Source: Desulfobacterales bacterium (GTDB lineage Bacteria > Desulfobacterota > Desulfobacteria > Desulfobacterales > JAUWMJ01). From it: a DNA stretch of 9,185 nt. The DNA lies in assembly GCA_030613225.1 (NCBI GenBank), contig JAUWMJ010000084.1, positions 1 to 9,185 on the forward strand. The letters run 5' to 3'. The notes below the pieces were generated by a model. That model did no database searches and was not told where the DNA came from. It saw only the letters and a list, made by a program, of their open reading frames with translations. Positions 1 to 6,222 of the stretch are shown one piece after another. The first letter of the stretch is position 1. Each line of letters opens with the position of its first letter. The translations under genes and the position numbers were made by a program.

Positions 1-51
1 GGATTCGTCAGAGTATCGAATCAGATAAACTACCCATTTATTTTCATTCAT
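1..51 (-). CDS. GIY-YIG nuclease family protein, N-terminal fragment (runs off window)
   Basis: Only the first 17 codons are inside the window. Reading leftwards from the ATG at 51, the peptide is MNENKWVVYLIRYSDES. The pattern W-x-V-Y-L-I-R-x-S-D-x-S is the characteristic start of the small UPF0213/YhbQ-like GIY-YIG proteins, where it leads into the Y-T-G-I part of the nuclease motif. That second half lies outside the window, so catalytic residues cannot be checked. The family comprises single-domain proteins of roughly 80-100 residues, some with DNA-nicking activity. The ribosome binding site is weak (a TGGA just before the ATG). The assignment rests on a short but distinctive pattern. Confidence 0.6.
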   Translation of the reverse strand, partial: MNENKWVVYLIRYSDES

Positions 52-79
52 TTCCAGTGGGCCATTTTTCTGAAAATTA

Positions 80-244
80 TTATATGAGTTGTTTCAAAAT
101 CCAATATTCTGCGTAACCTACGCCTAAGCCCAGTGGCAACATAATTCATGGTCGACACAATGAGGTTTCTTTGAATTTCCAGGCAAAGATTCCTACTGCC
201 AAGAGGCCAAAGATGATGCCTATGATTTTTGAAAGAATTTCCAT
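80..244 (-). pseudogene. possible small membrane protein interrupted by an in-frame TGA
   Basis: Reading leftwards from the ATG at 244, one frame gives 32 residues with a clear hydrophobic helix (I-I-G-I-I-F-G-L-L-A-V-G-I-F-A-W, then K-F-K-E). It meets TGA at 146-148, then continues in the same frame for 21 more residues, including a second apolar stretch (M-L-P-L-G-L-G-V-G-Y), to TAA at 80-82. Two apolar segments in one frame on either side of a single stop suggest a former 54-residue, two-helix membrane protein with a nonsense mutation. A weak AAAGG lies about 10 bases upstream of the ATG. I recognise no family. It could equally be chance. A 77-codon frame overlapping it (48-281) has no membrane or domain character and was not chosen. 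Confidence 0.3.
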
Positions 245-313
245 TTTGTATCAAACCTTTCTCTTTCTTTTGCTGATTCAAATAATCTGTCTAAATCTAT
301 CTTGCAGTTGAGA

Positions 314-436
314 GTACAACCTTTTGCGTTGTACCAGGAGAGAAGTTTATGATAGTTGTTTATTTACCGGCGTCCCGGTTGGATTCCCTTATCTGTTAAT
401 AACTAATCACTATGCAAGATGTTACCCCAGCCCCTT
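314..436 (+). repeat. dispersed repeat copy A with upstream hairpin
   Basis: This is the first of three copies of an intergenic repeat. Its right end is the core TGCAAGATGTTACCCCAGCC starting at 413. The preceding ~70 bases (from GTTTATGATAGTTG at 345) align with copy B at 2011-2100, sharing GGTTGGATTCCC and ATCTGT blocks. Its left end is a perfect hairpin, GTACAAC / seven-base loop / GTTGTAC (314-334). A second short stem, ACCGG-CGTC-CCGGT (366-379), sits inside. Hairpins upstream of a conserved edge sequence resemble non-autonomous elements mobilised by Y1/REP-associated transposases, but no transposase is in the window, so that origin is inference. Confidence 0.65.
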
Positions 437-480
437 AACAGGGATAAATCGACATATCAATATATCAAGGAACGCAACCC

Positions 481-1572
481 CTATGATATATCCATAATGG
501 TAACCTGTATCTGGCGCAACATATCGCTTCTTTGAACGCCGAGAGTAATGGTCTCGCCGATCTTGAGGTTTTGCAGAATCCGAATAAAATCATCCATGTT
601 TGCTACGGATTTCCCCTCTACCTCAACAATAACGTCCCCCAATGTTCGTCTACGATAATCTATTCCCTGTAATCCGGCGCGCTCGGCAGCGGAATTAGGT
701 ATCACCCGGTCGATCACTACGCCGACTATGCCGAGGGCAGCGGTTTTTTCTTCGTCAAGAACGACGATACCAATTCCCGGACGAGGATAGTTACCCCTGG
801 CGATCAATTGCGGTACCACTTCGTTAACCACATCAACTGGAACTGCAAATCCAATCCCGGCCGAACTGCCGGATCCGGAGATGATCGCAGTATTAACCCC
901 GATCAAAAGTCCGCTCGAGTCAATCAATGGACCTCCCGAGTTCCCTGGATTTATGGCGGCGTCAGTTTGGATTACACCCACCACTTCGCGTCCAGTGGCC
1001 GTGGGCAATCGACGGTTGAGAGCGCTGATGATGCCGGTAGTCAGTGTACGTGAGAGACCGAAAGGATTTCCTATAGCGAGCACGGTCTGTCCCACCTGCA
1101 GATTGCTGGAAGTCCCCACCGGAATAGGTTGAATGTTGGAAAGGGTCCGTCGCACACGGATTACCGCCAGATCGTAATCCGGAGATCCTCCCACATAGGT
1201 GGCGTCGATGGCATCACCGGTTTCGAGGCGAATTTGAATCCGGCGCGCGCCCCGGATGACATGGAAATTAGTCACCACATGTCCTTTCCTATCCCAAAGA
1301 AAGCCAGAACCAGCACCTTGGCGAACTTGCCGAGCTCCGAAAAATCCGGTCACTGCCTTTTCGGTGAAAATGTACACCACCGACGGAGCAGCAGCATTGA
1401 AAATGGAAATGGTAGTATTTTCAAAGTCAGCCAGACTCCCCCGAGGTGTGATTTCACGGGTATGGCTTTCGATTCGACTTCTTTCGTCGGCCAAGCGGTT
1501 CCACAAGAAAAAACTAGCTGCAATGATCAAGCAGATTATAATGAGAAAATAAAGTCTATTCGTGCTTTTCAT
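481..1572 (-). CDS. membrane-anchored HtrA/DegS-like serine protease, one PDZ domain
   Basis: This encodes a complete 363-residue trypsin-like (S1C) protease of the periplasm. Residues about 7-24 form an uncleaved-looking membrane anchor (LYFLIIICLIIAASFFLW). The protease domain spans about 50-250 and has the full triad: His104 in TNFHV, Asp134 in DYDLAV and Ser212 in NPGNSGGPL. One PDZ domain occupies about 260-360. Anchor plus protease plus a single PDZ, and the length, match DegS (about 355 residues) rather than the longer two-PDZ DegP/DegQ. DegS starts an envelope-stress response by cutting an anti-sigma factor; no rseA/rpoE partner is visible here, so the cellular role is unproven and general quality control is equally possible. 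The ATG at 1572 is the first Met before the anchor, with AGGA about 10 bases upstream. It ends in TAG at 481. The gene looks more GC-rich than the sugar genes to its right and is bracketed by repeat copies A and B. Confidence 0.93.
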   Translation of the reverse strand: MKSTNRLYFLIIICLIIAASFFLWNRLADERSRIESHTREITPRGSLADFENTTISIFNAAAPSVVYIFTEKAVTGFFGARQVRQGAGSGFLWDRKGHVVTNFHVIRGARRIQIRLETGDAIDATYVGGSPDYDLAVIRVRRTLSNIQPIPVGTSSNLQVGQTVLAIGNPFGLSRTLTTGIISALNRRLPTATGREVVGVIQTDAAINPGNSGGPLIDSSGLLIGVNTAIISGSGSSAGIGFAVPVDVVNEVVPQLIARGNYPRPGIGIVVLDEEKTAALGIVGVVIDRVIPNSAAERAGLQGIDYRRRTLGDVIVEVEGKSVANMDDFIRILQNLKIGETITLGVQRSDMLRQIQVTIMDIS

Positions 1573-1906
1573 GGGTTACTATTCCTATCATTTTGGTTCA
1601 GAGGTGTCATCAAATATAATATTTCGGAAAATTAGAACGATTTCTTGGAATCCAGTAGCTTCTCTACTTTATTAAATTGTTGTTTCAAGGAAGGCTATTT
1701 TTTTATCACAGCTTTACATAAAATTCAATCGGTGTGAAAGAGACTGTTTTTATTCATCTACAAATTTCGGTGCGAGAGCCCGTCAATGAGCGTTGAGGCA
1801 TATGACCTCGGGAGGGACAATCAGGGCCTCTCTTTGAACCTTTAATCTGGATAAGGAATGATTGGCGACCTACATCTTGGGGTATGCCGGATAAACGTAA
1901 AGTCTA
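1573..1906. other. intergenic region upstream of the protease gene, nothing recognised
   Basis: I find no coding frame with domain character in either strand here. The AT-rich part nearest the protease gene (1573-1750) must hold its promoter, but I see only weak -35/-10 candidates on the minus strand, for example TTGAAT followed 17 bases later by TAAAAA, and would not assign one. The stretch 1760-1880 is more GC-rich and contains no clear hairpin, repeat or RNA gene that I can name. Confidence 0.4.
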
Positions 1907-1967
1907 CCCTGAGCAAGCCGAAGGGTTTGTCCTGAGCAGGTCGAAGGGTTTACTTTGAGCTTGTAGC
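1907..1967 (+). repeat. short tandem CCTGAGC...GAAGGG repeats
   Basis: Two good units, CCTGAGCAAGCCGAAGGG and CCTGAGCAGGTCGAAGGG, start 23 bases apart. A decayed third unit (TTGAGCTTGTAGC) follows. The consensus CCTGAGC-(N)4-CGAAGGG matches a dispersed intergenic motif that I recall from many environmental bacterial genomes; its function is not known to me. The repeats lie just left of repeat copy B, in an apparent accumulation zone for small mobile or repetitive sequences between the protease gene and the 81-residue gene. Confidence 0.65.
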
Positions 1968-1979
1968 AGAAATAAAAAG

Positions 1980-2100
1980 GGCAGTAACTCTATGCCTGTT
2001 ACTTCCTTATGTTTATGGTAGTTGTTTTTTACTGCCACCCTGGTTGGATTCCCCTATCTGTCAACAGCTAATCTATATGCAAGATGTGACCCCAGCCCTT
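1980..2100 (+). repeat. dispersed repeat copy B with upstream hairpin
   Basis: This is the second copy of the repeat seen at 314-436, in the same orientation. It shares the GTTTATGGTAGTTG block (2011), GGTTGGATTCCC, and the right-end core TGCAAGATGTGACCCCAGCC (from 2078). Its left hairpin pairs AGTAAC (1983-1988) with GTTACT (1998-2003), extended after one mismatch by GG/CC. The hairpin sits at the same relative place as in copy A but with a different stem sequence, which points to conservation of structure. The right end touches the stop codon of the 81-residue gene on the other strand, so the element forms a sharp junction there. Confidence 0.65.
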
Positions 2101-2346
2101 TTAAAGGCCGCTTCTAAGAAAGCGTTTGGCATGATAGTCCCATTCTTTGGATTCAACGTCAACAATTCGGTGTTTTGATAGATCGACAATGTTTACGGCA
2201 ACATATCCACCAACCCCTTCAAAAAGCAGGCAGCGGGGTGTTTCTTCTTTCTTCTCCAGCCCCAAACCATTTTTACCAAAATATTTAATCGCCCGATTTG
2301 AAATAACCTCGGGGGTTTTATGTGTTTTTCGTGATATATGTATCAT
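2101..2346 (-). CDS. conserved-looking 81-residue hypothetical protein
   Basis: The function is unknown. The start is set by an almost ideal ribosome binding site, GGGAGGTGAT (2351-2360), placed eight bases from the ATG at 2346. The upstream in-frame GTG at 2355 lies inside that site and is unlikely to be the start. The protein is charged and soluble with no membrane segment. It begins MIHISRKTHKTPE, has a Gly-rich turn (F-G-K-N-G-L-G-L, about 23-30), and a likely beta-rich middle (CLLFEGVGGYVAVNIVD, about 39-55). The strand pattern suggests a small beta-sheet or binding domain, but I cannot name a family. A good promoter precedes it. Its stop codon lies at the exact edge of repeat copy B, so the last few residues (RFLRSGL) might have been altered by the repeat. 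No functional partner is evident. Confidence 0.72.
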   Translation of the reverse strand: MIHISRKTHKTPEVISNRAIKYFGKNGLGLEKKEETPRCLLFEGVGGYVAVNIVDLSKHRIVDVESKEWDYHAKRFLRSGL

Positions 2347-2370
2347 CAGGATCACCTCCCAATTAACAAT

Positions 2371-2399
2371 AATGTAATGGTGCTACATTTTGGTGTCAA
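2371..2399 (-). promoter_or_regulatory. sigma-70-type promoter for the 81-residue gene
   Basis: On the minus strand a perfect TTGACA (2394-2399) is followed after 17 bases by TACATT (2371-2376, 4 of 6 matches to TATAAT). Ten bases further downstream lies the strong ribosome binding site of the 81-residue gene. Element quality, spacing and position agree. No operator-like inverted repeat overlaps it. Confidence 0.6.
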
Positions 2400-2604
2400 G
2401 GCGTTGGGATCAAATATGGTTCAAACCGGTTGCTGCTGGTTGGCCTCAACCATACTTATATGAGGAATCAGTGTGTTAAAATCGGTATTCTGGGTCGGTA
2501 TATCAATCATCTTCTAATTGAGATGGGATTGTATTCGGTCTGTCCCGCAACTCAGGGGCGCGACATGCGCTTTTTGTATTAAAAAACATTAGCTTATATC
2601 AAGT

Positions 2605-2638
2605 TATAATCACTATGCAAGATGTGACCCCAGCCCCT
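2605..2638 (+). repeat. dispersed repeat copy C (right-end core only), at the dehydratase truncation point
   Basis: AATCACTATGCAAGATG followed by TGACCCCAGCCCCT repeats the right end of copy A nearly exactly and of copy B closely. The longer upstream part shared by A and B is not present here. The core ends two or three bases before the point where recognisable dehydratase coding sequence begins. An isolated TATAAT (2605-2610) lies at its left end, but I find no matching -35 at proper spacing. The core contains TGA in the dehydratase frame (2625-2627), which closes that frame upstream. Confidence 0.7.
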
Positions 2639-2639
2639 C

Positions 2640-3719
2640 ATGCAGGCTAAAGCAGAACCCGGGAATCCGAATATTGTGCAGCTGGCACCCACTGTTCAGG
2701 CCACTGAGAGTAACTATACCCAGGTTCATAAAGGCAGAGAGCCCTTGTACCTTGAATATTTTTTCAATAATAAAAATTCGAAAATACCGGTTGACAGGCT
2801 CCAGACAGGGCAGGGCGCTCGTTTCTTTAAAAAGAAAAATCGTAATATGATTGTAGAAGTAAATGAGGATATCAAATCCCATGAGTACTTTTGCTGGCTG
2901 ACTTTATGGCAAATAAAAGAATTGCTTGCAGTTGATAATGTTGTGAATGTTGAAGCGCGTTCAGTTCTCGCATGTATGCCCATCGAAGGGGGCCGTTATT
3001 TTTCCTTCAACAAAACGGCGAAATTAAAGGCAGAAAGTAGTGAACATTTTGTCTTAAACAGAGATTTATCTGAGTCAATACTTGAAACAGGGAATGTTTA
3101 TATGGGCATGATCATTGAGTGGATCAATAAGATGAAAAAGATTTATACCCTTGACACAAAAAGAATTCCTTTAAAAAAAATATCCCGGTGGAAGCGAACG
3201 GATTTTAAAATTACGCATGAATCAAAACGGTTTTTTTCTATTATAGCGGTATCGGTCAATGTCGGCTCCCGCGAAGTCGCATATTGGACACAACCGCTTT
3301 TAACATCCGATTCGTATGGTATTGCCGGTTTTATTGTCAAAAAGATAAAAAACATATTCCACTTCCTTGTTCAGGCAAAAGTGGAAGCTGGAAATTTTGA
3401 CGTCATTGAACTGGCACCGACGATACAGTGTTCTTTAACCGAAGGCATGGCCCAAGAAAAGGGAAAATCTCCCTTTCTCGATATTTTTATAAATGCAGGG
3501 CCTGATCAGGTAAAATATTCTACTATCCAATCCGAAGAAGGCGGAAGATTTTATTGTCTGCAAAACAGGTACATGATAATCGAAGTAGATGAGACCAAAT
3601 TGGCCGATGTTCCTGAAAACTACATGTGGATAACACCCGGCCAGATGTCGGAGCTTGTAAAATACGGATATTTTAATATCTATGCCAGGAGTTTGCTGGC
3701 TTATGCTTTTATTGGATAA
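2640..3719 (+). CDS. NDP-hexose 2,3-dehydratase, N-terminally truncated (probable pseudogene)
   Basis: Members of the EvaA/DnmT/TylX3 family remove water across C2-C3 of NDP-4-keto-6-deoxyhexoses on the way to 2-deoxysugars. The family is an internal duplication, and both halves are visible. Residues 2-9 QAKAEPGN match 245-252 QAKVEAGN; LAPTVQ (15-20) matches LAPTIQ (258-263); RFFKKKNRNMIVEV (61-74) matches RFYCLQNRYMIIEV (303-316); EARSVLA (105-111) matches YARSLLA (348-354). The second half keeps its leading ~95 residues (FFSIIAVSV, REVAYWTQPLL, IFHFLVQ, about 150-245), but the first half starts at QAKAEPGN. About 100 residues are therefore missing, consistent with a usual length near 460-470. 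The ATG has no ribosome binding site, and an in-frame TGA lies in repeat C upstream. The remaining frame is open, so damage may be recent. The aminotransferase gene starts five bases after the stop. Confidence 0.88.
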   Translation: MQAKAEPGNPNIVQLAPTVQATESNYTQVHKGREPLYLEYFFNNKNSKIPVDRLQTGQGARFFKKKNRNMIVEVNEDIKSHEYFCWLTLWQIKELLAVDNVVNVEARSVLACMPIEGGRYFSFNKTAKLKAESSEHFVLNRDLSESILETGNVYMGMIIEWINKMKKIYTLDTKRIPLKKISRWKRTDFKITHESKRFFSIIAVSVNVGSREVAYWTQPLLTSDSYGIAGFIVKKIKNIFHFLVQAKVEAGNFDVIELAPTIQCSLTEGMAQEKGKSPFLDIFINAGPDQVKYSTIQSEEGGRFYCLQNRYMIIEVDETKLADVPENYMWITPGQMSELVKYGYFNIYARSLLAYAFIG

Positions 3720-3724
3720 AGGAA

Positions 3725-4834
3725 ATGACAATCAAGGTATGGAATTATATTAAAGAGTATCAGGATGAAAAAGATGAAATTTTCACTGCGATTCGTCGTG
3801 TGCTCGATTCCGGCACACTGATACTCGGAAAAAATGTCAGCAAATTTGAAAAAGAATTTTCAAGCTACTGCGATGTTCAATTCGGTATAGGCGTTTCAAG
3901 CGGCACGGATGCGCTGTTTTTAAGTCTGAAGGCATTAGATACAGGCCCTGGTGACGAAGTCATAACCGTACCAAATACTGCTGTCCCCACGGTTTCAGCG
4001 ATTGTTTCAACCGGTGCTGCTGTAAAGTTCATCGATGTAAACCCGAAAACTTATCTTATGGATACGGAAAAAATAGAAAAAGCGATAACGGACAAAACAA
4101 AGTGCATTGTACCTGTCCATCTTTTCGGCCAGTGTGTTGATATGGATAAGGTCAGTGAAATAGCTAAAAAATATGGATTGCATATAATAGAGGACTGCGC
4201 CCAGAGTCATGGGGCCCAATTTCACGGCAAAAAAGCAGGTTCAATGTCGGATATGGCAGCTTTTTCTTTTTATCCGACAAAGGTTCTGGGATGTTTCGGC
4301 GACGGCGGAATGGTCATAACAGGCGATGAAAGCCTTTATGAAAGAGTAAAAAGACTTCGATTTTACGGCATGGAAGAAACTTATTATTCAAAAGAACATG
4401 GATACAATTCAAGGCTTGATGAGCTGCAGGCAGCTATCCTTTTAAGCAAACTGTCCCACCTTGATGAATATATCTCAAAACGAAAACATCTGGCAATGCA
4501 ATACGACAAACTGTTGGCCGAAACCGGATTGATACTTCCTGAAACTACGAAGGGAAATAGACATGCATTTTATCTTTATGTTGTTCGACATCCATACAGG
4601 GACAGGATAATTTCCGAATTAAGGGAAAAGGGTATAATCGTTAACATAAGCTATCCGTGGCCTGTACATTTAATGCCGGCTTACAGAAGCCTAGGATATA
4701 AAGAGGGGGACTTTCCTGTTGCAGAAAAAGCAGCACGGAAGATTTTTTCCTTGCCGATGTATCCCTCCCTTACAAACAAGGAGCAGAAGATTGTAGTGGA
4801 TGCGTTGCTGGATATTTTATCAGGCGTTGATTAG
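3725..4834 (+). CDS. DegT/DnrJ/EryC1/StrS-family PLP-dependent sugar aminotransferase
   Basis: This is a complete 369-residue fold-type I aminotransferase of nucleotide-sugar pathways, the usual length for the family. Visible features are SSGTDAL (58-64, PLP phosphate binding), VPVHLFGQ (129-136), IIEDCAQSHGA (154-164, with Asp157 contacting the pyridine nitrogen), SFYPTK (Lys186, the residue that forms the PLP aldimine), FGDGGMV (191-197) and NSRLDELQAAIL (228-239). It lies five bases after the 2,3-dehydratase, with AAAGGA just before its ATG, so the two are a translational pair. In daunosamine- and vancosamine-type pathways a 2,3-dehydratase feeds a C-3 aminotransferase, so the likely product here is an NDP-3-amino-2,3,6-trideoxy-4-keto-hexose using glutamate as amino donor. 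Regiochemistry is inferred from the neighbour only. The gene itself is intact, although its substrate-making partner is truncated. Confidence 0.93.
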   Translation: MTIKVWNYIKEYQDEKDEIFTAIRRVLDSGTLILGKNVSKFEKEFSSYCDVQFGIGVSSGTDALFLSLKALDTGPGDEVITVPNTAVPTVSAIVSTGAAVKFIDVNPKTYLMDTEKIEKAITDKTKCIVPVHLFGQCVDMDKVSEIAKKYGLHIIEDCAQSHGAQFHGKKAGSMSDMAAFSFYPTKVLGCFGDGGMVITGDESLYERVKRLRFYGMEETYYSKEHGYNSRLDELQAAILLSKLSHLDEYISKRKHLAMQYDKLLAETGLILPETTKGNRHAFYLYVVRHPYRDRIISELREKGIIVNISYPWPVHLMPAYRSLGYKEGDFPVAEKAARKIFSLPMYPSLTNKEQKIVVDALLDILSGVD

Positions 4835-4847
4835 AACGGGACCAGGT

Positions 4848-4982
4848 TTGATGGCGTCGTAAAAAGCAATTTTTCACCACTGAGCTCGCAGAGAGAACAG
4901 AGAATAACGTGTTTTATAAATTAGTTATCTCTGTGAGTTCAGTGTGCTCTGTGGTAAATTCGAATTTTTACAAGCTCATGAA
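4848..4982. repeat. MITE-like inverted-repeat element between aminotransferase and GT2 genes
   Basis: Two nested layers of inverted repeat are visible. The outer ends, TTGATGGCGTCGTAAAAA (4848-4865) and the reverse complement of 4965-4982 (TTCATGAGCTTGTAAAAA), agree at 13 of 18 positions. Inside, ACCACTGAGCTCGCAGAG (from 4876, 28-base arm) is imperfectly complementary to the arm ending CTCTGTGGT at 4955. There is no coding content. The ACCAC-GAG-CACAGAG pattern resembles dispersed palindromic repeats I recall from deltaproteobacterial and other environmental genomes. A folded transcript could act as a partial terminator between the two genes, but no U-run follows a tight hairpin. The first 13 codons of the longest GT2 frame lie in this element, which argues for the later start at 5010. 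Confidence 0.6.
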
Positions 4983-5009
4983 GTTTCGCATTTACTGGTA
5001 TTAACAAAA

Positions 5010-5819
5010 ATGACTGATAATAAAACCATTCTTATTTCAATTGTTATTCCGGTTTACAACAGCGAAAAGACAATATCAAAAATTGTAGATAAACTCGTTG
5101 CAGCGCTGGAACAAAAATACGGCCTTGAAATTATACTTGTTAATGACTGTTCAAAAGACAGATCAGAAGAAGTGTGCATAGCTATATATAAAAAGTACAG
5201 AAAAACTGTTCGATTTTTTTCATTGGCTAAAAATGTTGGAGAACACAATGCGGTTATGGCAGGGCTTAATAAGGCCGGAGGCGACTATGCCGTAATAATG
5301 GATGATGATTTTCAAAATCCTGTGAGCGAAGCTGTGCGACTAATTAAGACGGCTGCAAAAAACAATTTTGATGTTATTTACACTTTTTGTGAAAAATCTC
5401 AGCGACCTTTGTTTAGAAGACTGGGAAGCTGGCTTGCGAATAAGACGGCAGATATTGTTTTAAAAAAGCCTGCCGGTTTATATCTTTCAAGTTTTAAAAT
5501 AATCAACAGGTTTACTATAGATAAAATAAAAAAGTATAATCTGCCTTTTACCTACATAGACGGATTGATCCTGCAAGCTACCGGCAATATCGGAAAGATA
5601 AGGGTCAAAGAGTATAAGCGCATTACAGGCAAGTCGGGTTATTCATTAAAGAAGCTTTTTACCCTGTGGTTAAACATGGTTTTTAAGTTATCAACTCTGC
5701 CTCCAACAATTACTGCCAGGCTGCTTTTTTCACGAAGCAAAGGACAGCAGTTCATAATAAGGCAAGCTTATGAAACAGTTCCTGATCAACAAGACGGTCA
5801 ACAAGACGGTCAAAAATAA
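5010..5819 (+). CDS. GT2 family glycosyltransferase (polyprenyl-phosphate sugar transferase-like)
   Basis: This is a 269-residue GT-A fold enzyme that transfers a sugar from a nucleotide donor. Key features are ISIVIPVYNSEKT (9-21, first strand and nucleotide site), LVNDCSKD (43-50, with Asp46), KNVGEHNAVMAGL (74-86), MDDDFQNP (97-104, the DXD metal and donor site) and KRITGKSGYSLKKL (203-216). The last resembles the R-x-x-G-x-S-x-Y segment of dolichol/undecaprenyl-phosphate glycosyltransferases (DPM1, ArnC, GtrB). Unlike GtrB and ArnC it lacks the two C-terminal membrane helices, ending in a Gln/Asp-rich tail. I chose ATG 5010 because conserved sequence starts right after it and the longer frame (ATG 4944) reads through the upstream inverted-repeat element. 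No strong ribosome binding site precedes either. Its 3' end overlaps the next gene by 50 bases. It probably charges a polyprenyl phosphate for the GT-C protein downstream; the sugar is unknown. Confidence 0.85.
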   Translation: MTDNKTILISIVIPVYNSEKTISKIVDKLVAALEQKYGLEIILVNDCSKDRSEEVCIAIYKKYRKTVRFFSLAKNVGEHNAVMAGLNKAGGDYAVIMDDDFQNPVSEAVRLIKTAAKNNFDVIYTFCEKSQRPLFRRLGSWLANKTADIVLKKPAGLYLSSFKIINRFTIDKIKKYNLPFTYIDGLILQATGNIGKIRVKEYKRITGKSGYSLKKLFTLWLNMVFKLSTLPPTITARLLFSRSKGQQFIIRQAYETVPDQQDGQQDGQK

Positions 5820-6222
5820 AATATCAAAAAAAATCAGAGTATATGTCATTGCGGCCATGGTCATCCTGATTGCGGTCACGGCCGGTGTTGACAACTGTCT
5901 TAATGAGATTAAAATTCTGAAATTAATCGGTGGAACCGATGATATCACCATGTTTGAAAATAACTTTGAGAGCCTAAGACGCATACTGCCCCCCTTTAGC
6001 GTAATCGGATATTATTCAGATAAGAAATACGATGCCAGAACGTTTTGTCTGACCAGGTATACTCTGTCACCCAGGATAATTGTCCGGAAAATTGAGCATC
6101 CTTTTATAATAGGTAATTTCAGCAGGTTTACAAATCCTGGTGAATTTGCCAAAGCCCACAACCTGTCAATTATGGAAACCGTTGATAAGAATATTGTCCT
6201 GTTCAAAAAAAGGAGCGAATGA
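5770..6222 (+). CDS. 150-residue single-pass membrane protein of the glycosyltransferase operon
   Basis: No family is recognised with certainty. The protein has a basic N-terminus (about 1-22), one membrane helix (about 23-41, V-Y-V-I-A-A-M-V-I-L-I-A-V) and a C-terminal domain of about 105 residues that should lie outside the inner membrane. That domain carries LRRILPPFSVIGYYSD (69-84), YTLSPRIIV (97-105) and EHPFIIGNF (109-117). It resembles small proteins I recall next to GT-C glycosyltransferases in deltaproteobacteria. The alternating strand pattern suggests an alpha/beta domain. It overlaps the GT2 gene by 50 bases and its stop overlaps the GT-C start (ATGA), so the three are translationally coupled and probably act together, perhaps as an accessory subunit of the transferase. 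An AAGG precedes the ATG at 5770. The overlap contains a 12-base tandem duplication that adds four residues to both proteins. Confidence 0.8.
   Translation: MKQFLINKTVNKTVKNKISKKIRVYVIAAMVILIAVTAGVDNCLNEIKILKLIGGTDDITMFENNFESLRRILPPFSVIGYYSDKKYDARTFCLTRYTLSPRIIVRKIEHPFIIGNFSRFTNPGEFAKAHNLSIMETVDKNIVLFKKRSE

Noticed and set aside
48..281. 77-codon minus-strand frame
   Set aside because: Basic, low-complexity composition with no start signal. Another frame in the same strand carries hydrophobic helix-like sequence, and a better start for the neighbouring GIY-YIG gene lies at 51.
808..1635. Several plus-strand open frames of 81-168 codons opposite the protease gene
   Set aside because: They are antisense shadows of a complete protease with all catalytic residues, and none has domain character or a ribosome binding site.
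1573..1750. Heat-shock-type promoter for the protease gene (CTTGAAA on the minus strand)
   Set aside because: A CTTGAAA is present but no CCCCAT-like partner lies at the right distance.
1907..1967. CRISPR array
   Set aside because: Only two or three imperfect units with 5-6 base gaps, no true spacers and no cas genes.
2460..2582. 40-codon plus-strand frame between the 81-residue gene and repeat C
   Set aside because: No ribosome binding site, no recognisable family and too short to separate from chance.
4944..5009. Longer N-terminus for the GT2 glycosyltransferase
   Set aside because: The extra 22 codons begin within the inverted-repeat element and precede the usual GT2 first strand without any conserved sequence.
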